Of a DNA stretch of 64,000 bases, positions 26,220 through 34,561 are shown one piece after another. The stretch's first letter is position 1, and each line of letters starts with the position of its first letter. Below the pieces are notes generated by a model. It did not search any database, was not told where the DNA came from, and saw only the letters and a list, made by a program, of their open reading frames with translations. The stretch covers positions 112,332 to 176,331 of the forward strand of contig NZ_BCPR01000002.1 of assembly GCF_016586165.1 (NCBI RefSeq). Direction: 5' to 3'. This DNA is from Dyella sp. EPa41 (GTDB taxonomy: Bacteria > Pseudomonadota > Gammaproteobacteria > Xanthomonadales > Rhodanobacteraceae). Position numbers and translations under genes: made by a program.

Positions 26220-26307
26220 TGTAGGAGCGCACCCAGTGCGCGATCACAACCTTGCGCGTGCTCGGCAATCCGGTGGCTATCGGTCGCGCACTGGGTGCGC
26301 TCCTACA
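26220..26307. repeat. REPIN-like inverted repeat pair, subtype A
   Basis: Halves at 26220-26243 and 26284-26307 are perfect 24-base reverse complements. It fills the gap between the converging DUF6348 and FAD-oxidase genes, ending 7 bp from the latter's stop codon. Confidence 0.85.
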
Positions 26308-26314
26308 ACAGGTC

Positions 26315-27685
26315 CTAGGGCAGCAACTTCCCGGGATTGAGAATCCCCTCGGGATCAAATGCGGCCTTGACGTTGCGCATCAGATGCAACGTCGCCGGTT
26401 GCAGCGCCAGCGGCATGAACTCGCGCTTCACCAGCCCGATGCCGTGCTCGCCCGACAAGGTGCCATCCAGCGCGATCACCAGGGCAAACACCTCGGCCAG
26501 GCACGCATGTGCGCGCTCGCGCTCGGCGTCGTCGCGCGGCAGCAGGTTCACGTGCAGGTTGCCGTTGCCCGCATGGCCGAAACTCACGATCAACACATCG
26601 TGCTTCTTCGACAGCCGTTTGATGCCATCGACCAGCTCGGGCAGGCGGCTGACCGGCACCACCACGTCCTCGTTGATCTTGTTCGGGGAGATGGTGCGCT
26701 GCGCGGGCGACAAGGCCTTGCGCGCCGACCACAATGCCAGCGTTTCCTCGGCGGTTTCCGCCACGCGCAGTTCTTCCAGTCCGTCGCCGCGCGCCGCGCG
26801 CGAGACGGCGTCCACGGCGCTTGGCAGCGTGTCGGGCTCGCCATCGACTTCGATCATCAGCATCGCGCCCGCCACCGGCACGGTGTCGCCGCCGTGGTCG
26901 CGCGCCAGCTTCAAGGCCACATCGTCGATGAATTCCAGGGCGCAGGGCGTCACCGGTTGCGCCATGATCCGCGCGACGGCCCGCGCCGCCGCACCCACGT
27001 CGCGATAAGTGGCGCGCATGGTGCGCAGGCCGGAGGGCTTGGGCGTGAGCTTGAGCGTCGCTTCGGTGATCAGCGCCAAGGTGCCTTCCGAGCCGATCAG
27101 CAGGCGCGTCAGGTCATAGCCCGTGGCGCCTTTGCTGGTGTAGGTGCCGCAACGGAAACCCTCGCCCGTACCTGCCACGGCGCGCAGGCCCAGCGTGTTC
27201 TCGCGCGGGCTGCCGTATTTCACGGTGCGCGGGCCGGCCGAGTTGCAGGCGAGATTGCCGCCGATGCTGCACCAGGGTGAGGAGGTCGGGTCCGGCGGCC
27301 AGAAGAAGCCGTGAGGCTTGAGCGCCTGTTGCAGGTCGCCATTGAGCACGCCCGGTTCCACCACGGCGAGGCGATTGTCCGGGTCGATGCGCACGATACG
27401 ATTCATCCGCTCGAAACTCACCACCACGCCACCATCCACCGGCACCGTGGCGCCCGTGGTATTGGTGCCGCGCCCGCGTCCTGTCACCGGCACGCGGTGT
27501 TCGCGGCAGAGCTGCACCAGCACCTCCACCTGCCCATGCGTGGTCGGGAACACCACGGCATCAGGCAGCGCGTTGCGTCGCGAGTTGTCGTAGGCGTAGG
27601 GGAGCCGCTCTCCCATTTCGGTGGTCAGAGACTCCGGTGAGAAGTGCGGTCGAAGGGCGCAGAGCAGGGTGTCAGGCAGTGTCAT
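26315..27685 (-). CDS. FAD-binding oxidase (D-lactate dehydrogenase / glycolate oxidase GlcD-like)
   Basis: A 456-residue flavoprotein of the vanillyl-alcohol-oxidase fold. FAD_binding_4 marks are FPTTHGQVEVLVQLCREH, VTGRGRGTNTTGATVP and SIGGNLACNSAGPRTVKYG; the C-terminal cap has FGHAGNGNLHVNLLP and the closing GTLSGEHGIGLVKREFM plus FDPEGILNPGKLLP. This is the plan of D-2-hydroxyacid dehydrogenases (D-lactate, glycolate or 2-hydroxyglutarate). The exact substrate is not deducible. ATG 27685 is used; the open frame upstream has no family similarity. Confidence 0.88.
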   Translation of the reverse strand: MTLPDTLLCALRPHFSPESLTTEMGERLPYAYDNSRRNALPDAVVFPTTHGQVEVLVQLCREHRVPVTGRGRGTNTTGATVPVDGGVVVSFERMNRIVRIDPDNRLAVVEPGVLNGDLQQALKPHGFFWPPDPTSSPWCSIGGNLACNSAGPRTVKYGSPRENTLGLRAVAGTGEGFRCGTYTSKGATGYDLTRLLIGSEGTLALITEATLKLTPKPSGLRTMRATYRDVGAAARAVARIMAQPVTPCALEFIDDVALKLARDHGGDTVPVAGAMLMIEVDGEPDTLPSAVDAVSRAARGDGLEELRVAETAEETLALWSARKALSPAQRTISPNKINEDVVVPVSRLPELVDGIKRLSKKHDVLIVSFGHAGNGNLHVNLLPRDDAERERAHACLAEVFALVIALDGTLSGEHGIGLVKREFMPLALQPATLHLMRNVKAAFDPEGILNPGKLLP

Positions 27686-27743
27686 GGTTCCAGTATCCCA
27701 CCGCCGGGCATCGGGTGCCCGCATGGCATGCAATGGCGATGCG

Positions 27744-29234
27744 CTAGGGCCTCGTGGGCGCGGTGGCGTCCGCCGCATGGGCAGTGGGCGCAATGACCGA
27801 CTCGATGCGCTCACGCACGTACGGATAGAAAGGGTTGGAGCTGATGCGCAGCACCGCATCGAGATTCAATACCAGTGCGCCGCGCTCCCCGCGTGGCGCT
27901 GCCGTACCCAGCCGCACGCCGAAATTCTCCGACATATCCGGTTCCGTGCCGTAGAGCGGGTCATTGGCCGGGAAGGGAAGGGCGATGTGCGACATCGAAA
28001 AAATGTTGTCGGGATAGCTGATGGAAAGCGGCGTCACCGTGGACTTGCCGGTGTCCGCCTCGGTCGTGCGCGCGACCGTGCGGCTATCGTTCTCCGCCGC
28101 ATTGGCAATCACGGTGATGCGGAAAGCATGCGCCCCCGGCGACACCAGACGCTGTAGCGCCTGCAGCGAGCTCGCCCGCAGCAACGAGTCGAACCGGTGG
28201 TTACGATTCACGTCGAACAATACGACCTCGCTGCCGTTGTCGGGCAGTTGCGCATAAAGCGTCCGCAGAACGGCGGGTGCGCTGACGGTGTCGTCGACCA
28301 CCGACTGGAACGTGAGGATGGGTGGCAGCCGGGACAGCTGCCGCGTGCGCGCGAGCTGCTGCATCTGCCCGCGGATCACATCCGTCAGCAGGTAGGTCTG
28401 CCGCGCGGCGTTGACCGGGAAGGAGTTGTACTTGAACGGGTTGTACTCGGGAATCAGGTCCAGCCATGCCGCCTTGGCAAAAGCGGGCAGGATCGCGGGC
28501 AGCCCCGCCAGGCCGGCAAATCGCGCAAAGCTCGTCACGCCGATCATGGGCGACAGCAGCACGAGCCGCGAAGGCATCGTCAGCTCCTCATGCTCGCAGG
28601 CATCCAGCGTGTACTTGAGGGCCAGCGCTCCGCCATTGGAATAACCCACCATGTGGATCGGTGCCTGCGGCCCCACCCGCCGTCGTGCTTCGCGCATGGC
28701 CAGACGAGTGGCCGCCAGCCAGTCAGGCCACTGCGCTTCGGTCAAGGCCGCGGGCACCGTGCCGTGTCCCGGCACACGCAAGCCGATGGCGACAAAACCG
28801 CGATCGCGATAGAGCTCCGCGATATCGCGCAGGCTATAGGGCGAATCGGTGAGGCCATGAATCAGCACCACGGCACCGGCGGGCGGCCCCGGCGGCTCAA
28901 GCACATAGGAACGATTCCAGTCAGTCTTGAAGTGCTCCGGATACATCGGTGCGCCTTCGAAGTAGCGATTGGTGGCCACGCGATCCGACGCGTCCAGCTT
29001 GTCGCTGACTTGCGTCTTCACCTCATCGAACACCCTCTGCTCTGCCGCGAGATAGCCGGGCCAGTCCGTAGCGTCGATCTCCGCAGCAGTCAGCTCATGC
29101 GGCACATAGGTCTGCCACAACGCCAACGGGTCGCCACGCTGCGAATCCCAGGCGCGAATGCCGAGCAGGGAAACGAAAAAGATCAGGAAGACAATGGCTG
29201 TCCATTTGGCGACCTTGACCAGTGCTCGCAGCAT
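27744..29234 (-). CDS. Membrane-anchored alpha/beta hydrolase
   Basis: A 496-residue protein: an N-terminal membrane anchor (WTAIVFLIFFVSLLGI), then an alpha/beta hydrolase with the oxyanion region VVLIHGLTDSPYSLRD, the nucleophile elbow GYSNGG and a late histidine in NRNHRFDS. The C-terminal ~130 residues (from about ITVIANAAENDSRTV) extend beyond the usual fold and have no recognised domain. Lysophospholipase or esterase activity in the periplasm is plausible. It lies 58 bp upstream of the FAD oxidase gene on the same strand. Confidence 0.82.
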   Translation of the reverse strand: MLRALVKVAKWTAIVFLIFFVSLLGIRAWDSQRGDPLALWQTYVPHELTAAEIDATDWPGYLAAEQRVFDEVKTQVSDKLDASDRVATNRYFEGAPMYPEHFKTDWNRSYVLEPPGPPAGAVVLIHGLTDSPYSLRDIAELYRDRGFVAIGLRVPGHGTVPAALTEAQWPDWLAATRLAMREARRRVGPQAPIHMVGYSNGGALALKYTLDACEHEELTMPSRLVLLSPMIGVTSFARFAGLAGLPAILPAFAKAAWLDLIPEYNPFKYNSFPVNAARQTYLLTDVIRGQMQQLARTRQLSRLPPILTFQSVVDDTVSAPAVLRTLYAQLPDNGSEVVLFDVNRNHRFDSLLRASSLQALQRLVSPGAHAFRITVIANAAENDSRTVARTTEADTGKSTVTPLSISYPDNIFSMSHIALPFPANDPLYGTEPDMSENFGVRLGTAAPRGERGALVLNLDAVLRISSNPFYPYVRERIESVIAPTAHAADATAPTRP

Positions 29235-29370
29235 GCTGATCCCCTTGTCGGCCTCTGCCGTTTGGCTGCAACCGGCAGCAGCTTGCTCTAGGCGGCATGA
29301 GCAAATTGTCGAGAGGCGCCCTTTGCAATGCCGAGTATGCGCCCGGGCCGGAAGCGACCTCGTACAGGGT

Positions 29371-29478
29371 CTACCAAGTGAGTCTCAGTGAAAACAGTAT
29401 CGCCAAAGCAATGGCTAACGACATGGCATCAAGTGCCGCGCAGAATAGCCATCGCGCGGCTCGAGTGAATTTACTCAT
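29371..29478 (-). CDS. Possible 35-residue single-span membrane peptide
   Basis: A short frame, MSKFTRAARWLFCAALDAMS followed by LAIALAILFSLRLTW and a TAG stop. It has a basic start and one hydrophobic stretch. A GGGGGTGG purine run lies 7-8 bases before ATG 29478. It occupies an otherwise empty 362-bp gap (29235-29596) between the hydrolase and the Cys-rich gene. The AT-richer composition differs from its neighbours. Coding status is unproven. Confidence 0.4.
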   Translation of the reverse strand: MSKFTRAARWLFCAALDAMSLAIALAILFSLRLTW

Positions 29479-29596
29479 GGGAAAGCCACCCCCCGGTCAG
29501 CAGATCTGTTAAGGCCTGGATACCAGCCATCCATTCGCCCGATCCGTTTTGGTGTCGAAACTGTCGCCAGCTCGGGTCCGGCCACGTTGCCCAACT

Positions 29597-29950
29597 TCAG
29601 TTTACGCATTGGCTTGCCGTCCCGCGCCCAGTCGGCTCGAAGCACCCGCTGGCCGCACTGGCGCACTGGTTGCCCTTTGGGGTCTCAACGCACTCGCTTT
29701 GGCATTCACGCGAACTTTTGCAGGCCTTTCCGCCGTCCGTCGTTTGAAGCAAGCAGTACTTGGTGGCGTTCTGTGGTCCGGCAAAGATCCATTCACCGCC
29801 CCGTGCGACGCATGCAGATTCCGTTTTTGGCAATGGCAGCTTCTTCACCGGCGCATCTGTTGCGAAAGCGCTGGCGGAGAGTGCCGCACCAGCGAATCCA
29901 GTGCTTGTTGTCAGGCCCAGGACATAGAGGATCAGAAGCTGGCGCATCAT
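29597..29950 (-). CDS. Small cysteine-rich secreted protein, unknown
   Basis: A 117-residue protein with a signal peptide (MRQLLILYVLGLTTSTGFAG) and a mature part holding eight cysteines in the last 75 residues (ACVARGGEWIF, KYCLLQ, KACKSSRECQSECV, NQCASAASGCFEP, SQCVN), enough for four disulfides. ATGATG at 29950/29947 follows AAGGA, with the second ATG better spaced. The gene looks lower in GC than its surroundings. No family recognised; it could be a periplasmic or secreted disulfide-rich factor. Confidence 0.65.
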   Translation of the reverse strand: MMRQLLILYVLGLTTSTGFAGAALSASAFATDAPVKKLPLPKTESACVARGGEWIFAGPQNATKYCLLQTTDGGKACKSSRECQSECVETPKGNQCASAASGCFEPTGRGTASQCVN

Positions 29951-30046
29951 TTCCTTCCAATGCCCGGAACAAGGTCCGGAAGCGGGCGCTTCGGGATCAT
30001 CCTAATCCAACAGCGGGCAAGAATTTCAGGCAGCGGCCTAACCCAA

Positions 30047-30403
30047 TCAAATCGCCTCAAAGGCCGCTCGCCACCATGCCATCGCTGCGCTGTCAGCGGG
30101 GCCGTCGTAGCTCACCACGTCAAACCGGCAGGTGTGGTTTGCGTGACGCGGATGAGTGGACAGCCAGAGTTCGGCCGTCTGAATGAGTTTGGTCTGTTTG
30201 CGTGCGGTGACGGTTGCGGCGGCATTGCCGTGGGTATTGGCCAGGCGATGGCGCACTTCCACAAACACCACCGTGTCCCGATCCAGCATCACCAGATCGA
30301 TTTCGCCGTAGCGGGTGGTGTAGTTGCGGTCCAGCAGCTTGAGGCCTGCGCGTTGGAGTTCCGCGCAGGCTCGTTGTTCGAAGATGGCGCCGGCGGCGCG
30401 CAT
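30047..30403 (-). CDS. yraN: YraN/UPF0102 family nuclease-like protein
   Basis: A 118-residue protein with the UPF0102 core: AELQRAGLKLLDRNYTTRYGEIDLVMLDRDTVVFVEVRHR. The GEIDLV...VFVEVR pattern resembles the PD-(D/E)XK active site of Holliday-junction-resolvase-like nucleases, but activity is unproven. Its ATG overlaps the lpoA stop in a TGATG junction, and the lpoA-yraN order is conserved in gammaproteobacteria next to rsmI, as here. Confidence 0.92.
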   Translation of the reverse strand: MRAAGAIFEQRACAELQRAGLKLLDRNYTTRYGEIDLVMLDRDTVVFVEVRHRLANTHGNAAATVTARKQTKLIQTAELWLSTHPRHANHTCRFDVVSYDGPADSAAMAWWRAAFEAI

Positions 30404-32259
30404 CAGTGGTGGTCGGTGGGTTGGCCGTTGTTCGGCTGGGGGACGTTGTTGTCGGTCGGCGGCGCGAGGGCGGGTGCGCTGTCCATCTGCAGGCTGCCGT
30501 TGAGCGGGCGGGCGAGGCCGTCCTGGAACTTGGCCCATACCAGCACGCGGCGAATGCGGCCGAACTGGTCGGCGGTGAGCTGGCCGCTGGCGCCGGGCAA
30601 GTAGCTGCCGGGGTGGGCCCGCAGCCAGTCGACGTAGGGCGCGAGGTTCCATGCATCCATGCCGAAGGCGAACAGGCGCGCCGAGGTACCGCGCGCGGCG
30701 GGTATTTGGCCAGCGATATCGCCGTGGTTGGGCAGGCCGGGCTGTACGTCGAACAGCCAGGGCGCGTCGCAGAACTCCACGCCTTCCAGGTCGCGGTTGG
30801 CACCGGCATCGTCGACGCCGGCATAGATGTGCGAGGTGCCGAACACGGGCAGGTTCACGCGGGCCAGCTTGAGCTGGGGCAGCAGCAGGCGTGCCTGTTG
30901 CGGACGCATGCTGATGAAGATGCCGGTGTTGTTGGTGGCCGCGGAGACATCGCCGGTATCGGTGGGCATGCCCAGGCCGCTGATGGTCGAGGCGTAATTG
31001 ACGCCGGTCGCACCGAGGTTGCCCATGCCGGCCACCTTGCCGCCGCGTGCCTCCAGTTCGGCCTTGAACGACTTGGCCGCGCGCTGCGCGAAGTCATCGT
31101 TGCCGGCGATGACAAAGGCATTGGTGATGCCGCCTTCGGCCATGTGGTCGGCGGCCTGTGTGCCTTCCGTTTCCGGCAGCAGGCCGAATTCGCTGACGCC
31201 GCTGGCCGGCAGGCTCTTGTCGTCAGGATGGTTGAGTGCGAGCAAGGCCACGGGCAATTGCGGCTGGCCGAACAATGCGGACACTTCAACACGGGTCAGC
31301 GGACCGATCACCAGCTGCGCGCCATCGTCGACGGCCTGCTGGTAACCCTTGATGGCGCCGGCGGCGGTGCCGCCGCTGTCATACACGCGCACGGGCGGAC
31401 GCGGTGCATGGTTGCGCGAAGAGTCGGCATAGGCCGCGAAGAAGCCCTCGCGCACCGTGGTGCCGGCAGAAGCGGTACTGCCGCTGATAGGCAGCAGCAA
31501 GGCGACGCGCGCAGGCATCTTGAAGCCTTCGCGCACGTTCGCGCCTTCACCGGGAATCATCGTGCCCACCTCCTGCTCCAGCGATGGAGCGGGGCGCGCC
31601 ACGGCGACGCCGAGCTGGCCCAAGGCCTCGTTGACCCAGGGCAGCATGCGGTCGCCCGGCTGCATGGCCGCGGCGCGCGCCTTGAGCGGTTCCATCCCCA
31701 GCTGGGTAAGCAGGGTGACGACCTGCTTGCGGTTCTGTGCCTGGTCCAGGCCGGTCAATTGGCCGTCCATTTCCACGCGCGTGCGCGCCGCGCCCCACGG
31801 GTCGCCGGTTTGCTGCATGGCCTGCGAGCGCAGTTCGAGCAGGCGCACCTGCAGCGCGGCGGGCACGGCGAGATTCGGCTGCGTGGTGAGCTGCAGGGCA
31901 TGCGGCGCGTTGTGCTGCTTGAGCGCGAGTTCGGCCTGCAGCAGGTCCAGTCGCACGGGTTCGTCGCCGGTGAGGCGCTGGCGGCGAATGCCGGCGAGGA
32001 ACGGCGCGGCACGGTCGAGCTGGCCTTCCTGGCGATAGGCCTCGGCGGCGAGCAGCTGGTATTCGTCGCGATTGCCGCTGGTCTGCGCCAGCGTGAGATA
32101 CGACTGCGCCGCATCCTCGAACTTGCCTTGCTGCGCCAGTGCCTGAGCCTGCTGGGCGGCGGCGATCTCGGTGGGAGAGCGCTGGGCTGCAGGCGGTACG
32201 CAGGCAGTGAGTGCCAGTGAAATCAGCAGGGCGGTGCCTGCGGCGCGGTACAAGCGCAT
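30403..32259 (-). CDS. lpoA: Penicillin-binding protein activator LpoA
   Basis: A 618-residue outer-membrane lipoprotein. The signal ends in the lipobox LTAC with Cys20. The N-terminal half is TPR-like (QAQALAQQGKFEDAAQSYLTLA), and the C-terminal half is a periplasmic-binding-protein fold (VALLLPISGSTASAGTTVREGFFAAY, VIGPLTRVEVSALFGQ). LpoA crosses the periplasm to activate PBP1a. Start ATG 32259 places the signal correctly. It diverges from rsmI (82-bp gap), as in E. coli. Confidence 0.93.
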   Translation of the reverse strand: MRLYRAAGTALLISLALTACVPPAAQRSPTEIAAAQQAQALAQQGKFEDAAQSYLTLAQTSGNRDEYQLLAAEAYRQEGQLDRAAPFLAGIRRQRLTGDEPVRLDLLQAELALKQHNAPHALQLTTQPNLAVPAALQVRLLELRSQAMQQTGDPWGAARTRVEMDGQLTGLDQAQNRKQVVTLLTQLGMEPLKARAAAMQPGDRMLPWVNEALGQLGVAVARPAPSLEQEVGTMIPGEGANVREGFKMPARVALLLPISGSTASAGTTVREGFFAAYADSSRNHAPRPPVRVYDSGGTAAGAIKGYQQAVDDGAQLVIGPLTRVEVSALFGQPQLPVALLALNHPDDKSLPASGVSEFGLLPETEGTQAADHMAEGGITNAFVIAGNDDFAQRAAKSFKAELEARGGKVAGMGNLGATGVNYASTISGLGMPTDTGDVSAATNNTGIFISMRPQQARLLLPQLKLARVNLPVFGTSHIYAGVDDAGANRDLEGVEFCDAPWLFDVQPGLPNHGDIAGQIPAARGTSARLFAFGMDAWNLAPYVDWLRAHPGSYLPGASGQLTADQFGRIRRVLVWAKFQDGLARPLNGSLQMDSAPALAPPTDNNVPQPNNGQPTDHH

Positions 32260-32341
32260 GGCCAAATCCCTTCGAGCTTTTGACGCGGATGGGCGATGAT
32301 AGCCCATTGGATCGCCGCCTCGCGGCGGAGGAATTGGCAAG

Positions 32342-33169
32342 ATGTCACAGATTCAGCCCGGCCAGCTATGGGTCGTCGCCACGCCGATCGGTCATCGCGA
32401 TGACTTTTCCGCGCGCGCCATCGAAACCTTGCGTTCGGTGGCGGTGATCGCGGCGGAGGACACGCGGCACAGCCGTCCGCTGCTCATGCACTACAACATC
32501 GGCACGCCGCTGGTGGCCTTGCACGAGCACAACGAGCGCGAGGTGGTGGACGCGATCGTGCGGCGGTTGCAGGGCGGCGAATCGGTGGCGTTGATATCCG
32601 ACGCGGGCACGCCGTTGATCAGCGATCCGGGCTTTCGCCTCGTGCGCGCGGCGCGCGCGGCCGGCATCCGGTGTGCGCCGGTGCCGGGTGCGTGCGCCGC
32701 CATCGCGGCGCTGTCGGTGGCGGGGTTGCCCAGCGATCGTTTCGTGTTCGAAGGCTTTCTCCCGCCCAAGGCCGCCGCGCGGCGTTCGCGCTTGCAGGAA
32801 CTTGCGGGCGATGCGCGCACGCTCATCTTCTATGAGTCCTCGCATCGCGTGGCTGAAAGCCTGGCTGACATGCGCGACGTGTTCGGCGCGGCGCGCGAAG
32901 GCGTGCTGGCCCGTGAACTCACCAAGTTGTTCGAAACGGTGATCGGTGAGCCGCTGGGCGAGCTGGCGACGCGCGTGGCGGATGATCCGGACCAGCAACG
33001 CGGCGAGTGCGTGATCCTGGTGGCCGGGCGCGGCGAAGAGGCGGATGCGCGCGAGGCGGAAGGGCGTCGCGTGTTTGCCATCCTGCGCGAGGAATTGCCG
33101 CCGGCGAAGGCGGCGAAGCTGGCGGCGGCGATCAGCGGGGCGCCGAGGAAGCTTCTATATGAAGGTTGA
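32342..33169 (+). CDS. rsmI: 16S rRNA (cytidine(1402)-2'-O)-methyltransferase RsmI
   Basis: A 275-residue SAM-dependent enzyme of the tetrapyrrole-methylase fold, acting on C1402 of 16S rRNA. Seen are LWVVATPIGHRDDFSARAIETL, AAEDTRHSRPLLMHYNI, LISDAGTPLISDPGFRLV and GCPGACA-like VPGACAAIAALSVAGLPSDRFVFEGFLP. Complete, with a normal C-terminal helical end. It starts at ATG 32342, divergent from lpoA, with a subtype B REPIN after the stop. Confidence 0.95.
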   Translation: MSQIQPGQLWVVATPIGHRDDFSARAIETLRSVAVIAAEDTRHSRPLLMHYNIGTPLVALHEHNEREVVDAIVRRLQGGESVALISDAGTPLISDPGFRLVRAARAAGIRCAPVPGACAAIAALSVAGLPSDRFVFEGFLPPKAAARRSRLQELAGDARTLIFYESSHRVAESLADMRDVFGAAREGVLARELTKLFETVIGEPLGELATRVADDPDQQRGECVILVAGRGEEADAREAEGRRVFAILREELPPAKAAKLAAAISGAPRKLLYEG

Positions 33170-33176
33170 AGCTTTT

Positions 33177-33288
33177 TGTGGGAGCGCACCCTGTGCGCGA
33201 CATGGGCAGAGCTGTAAGGGGGCGGTGCGAAACCGGCCACGGAGTCCAGGCCGCACCTCTGCTGTCGCGCACAGGGTGCGCTCCCACA
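33177..33288. repeat. REPIN-like inverted repeat pair, subtype B
   Basis: Halves at 33177-33200 and 33265-33288 are 24-base reverse complements of the form TGTGGGAGCGCACCCTGTGC. Relative to subtype A there are two linked changes: GTAGG to GTGGG and loop CCA to CCT. It sits between rsmI and the RNase P RNA gene. Confidence 0.85.
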
Positions 33289-33341
33289 ATGACTCTGGCC
33301 GGTCTGCGTTGAATGGACTCGTTCGCGCGATCTGCTCTCAA

Positions 33342-33370
33342 GCGCTTTGAGCCTCACATTCCATTAGAAT
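33342..33370 (+). promoter_or_regulatory. Probable promoter of the RNase P RNA gene
   Basis: A good -10 hexamer TAGAAT at 33365-33370 ends 7 bp before the predicted RNA start at 33378. The -35 region (GCGCTT at 33342-33347) is weak. Confidence 0.5.
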
Positions 33371-33377
33371 GCGCGCC

Positions 33378-33743
<366 letters not shown>

Positions 33744-33758
33744 CTCCTTCTTACCGGT

Positions 33759-33795
33759 CGTCGCCACCGCGTCGAGTCCCGACGCGGTGGCGACG
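33759..33795 (+). other. 16-bp perfect hairpin after rnpB
   Basis: CGTCGCCACCGCGTCG (33759-33774) and its exact reverse complement (33780-33795) enclose a 5-base loop. No T-run follows, so it is not a standard intrinsic terminator; it may stop RNA decay or help end rnpB transcription. Confidence 0.6.
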
Positions 33796-33984
33796 GTCGC
33801 GTATGGAAGGTCTGAACGGCCGGTTCATGCGGGATGGCATTCCGGTGGCTGGAGGGCGCTCCGTTGAAGGTGTCTCGGATTCAAAAAATCCCAGTCATTC
33901 AAGCACCTTCGGGCGGTTCCTCATAAAAGGCTGGAATTGCTACCAGATCACCGCCTTTCTCATTGATTCACAAGCAAAATTCCC

Positions 33985-34013
33985 TTGACAGTCTCAGGGG
34001 GCGAGACTATCGT
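33985..34013 (+). promoter_or_regulatory. Sigma70 promoter of the mra/dcw operon
   Basis: TTGACA (33985-33990) and TATCGT (34008-34013) with an exact 17-bp spacer, 45 bp before the mraZ start. The -35 is a perfect consensus. It is the only strong promoter seen upstream of the cluster. Confidence 0.8.
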
Positions 34014-34046
34014 GGGTTCCTGTGTGAAATCGTGGGAATTCGTGGA
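34013..34046 (+). promoter_or_regulatory. Probable MraZ operator: TGGG-like repeats every 10 bp
   Basis: TGGG at 34013, TGTG at 34023, TGGG at 34033 and TGGA at 34043 repeat with an exact 10-bp period, starting at the last base of the -10 hexamer. MraZ is known to bind TGGGN direct repeats upstream of its own gene in E. coli and other bacteria, so this fits negative autoregulation of the cluster. Confidence 0.65.
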
Positions 34047-34057
34047 GCCTAACGGTC

Positions 34058-34504
34058 GTGTTCCAGGGCGAAACCGCCATCACTGTTGACGACAAAGGCC
34101 GGCTGGCCATTCCGACCGCGTACCGCGAGTTGGTGGCCGGCGCCTGCGCCAATCGTCTGGTGATCACCTACAACCCCTTCGAGACGGGCTGCCTGTGGCT
34201 GTTCCCGTACGCCGAGTGGGAAAAGGTGCGCGACCAGGTGAACGCATTGTCCAAGGTCAAGGCCGCCCATCGCGACATGCAGATGAAGCTGGTCGGTGCC
34301 GCGGCGGTGGTCGAGCCGGATGGCGCCGCACGCCTGCTGCTGCCTGCCAGCCAGCGCGCGACCACGGGCATCGAGAAGAAAGCGGTTCTGCTGGGCATGG
34401 GCAACAAGTTCGAGCTTTGGAGCGAACAGGCCCACCTGGCCAAGATCCGCCAGACCATCGGCGAAGACGAGATCACAGACGAGATGGCGGAGCTGCAGCT
34501 GTAA
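34058..34504 (+). CDS. mraZ: Transcriptional regulator MraZ
   Basis: A 148-residue protein with two AbrB-like swapped-hairpin repeats; [12 protein letters not shown] and the second [14 protein letters not shown] carry the DxxGR-type DNA-binding motifs. MraZ binds TGGG-type repeats and represses the division cluster in E. coli. It begins at GTG 34058; the GGAG ribosome site (34044-34047) overlaps the last operator repeat, so MraZ could block promoter and start region together. First gene of the dcw cluster, 57 bp before rsmH. Confidence 0.95.
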   Translation: MFQGETAITVDDKGRLAIPTAYRELVAGACANRLVITYNPFETGCLWLFPYAEWEKVRDQVNALSKVKAAHRDMQMKLVGAAAVVEPDGAARLLLPASQRATTGIEKKAVLLGMGNKFELWSEQAHLAKIRQTIGEDEITDEMAELQL

Positions 34505-34561
34505 CCGGCAACGGTTGTGGCGCGGCTATTTGGTGGCGGGACGGGAGCGGGAGTGCGCGGC

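Larger units (their letters stand above)
33744..34057. other. Gap between rnpB and mraZ
   Basis: 314 bp with no supported gene. It holds a 16-bp perfect hairpin (33759-33795), then an AT-richer stretch, then the mraZ promoter and operator listed separately. Confidence 0.6.
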
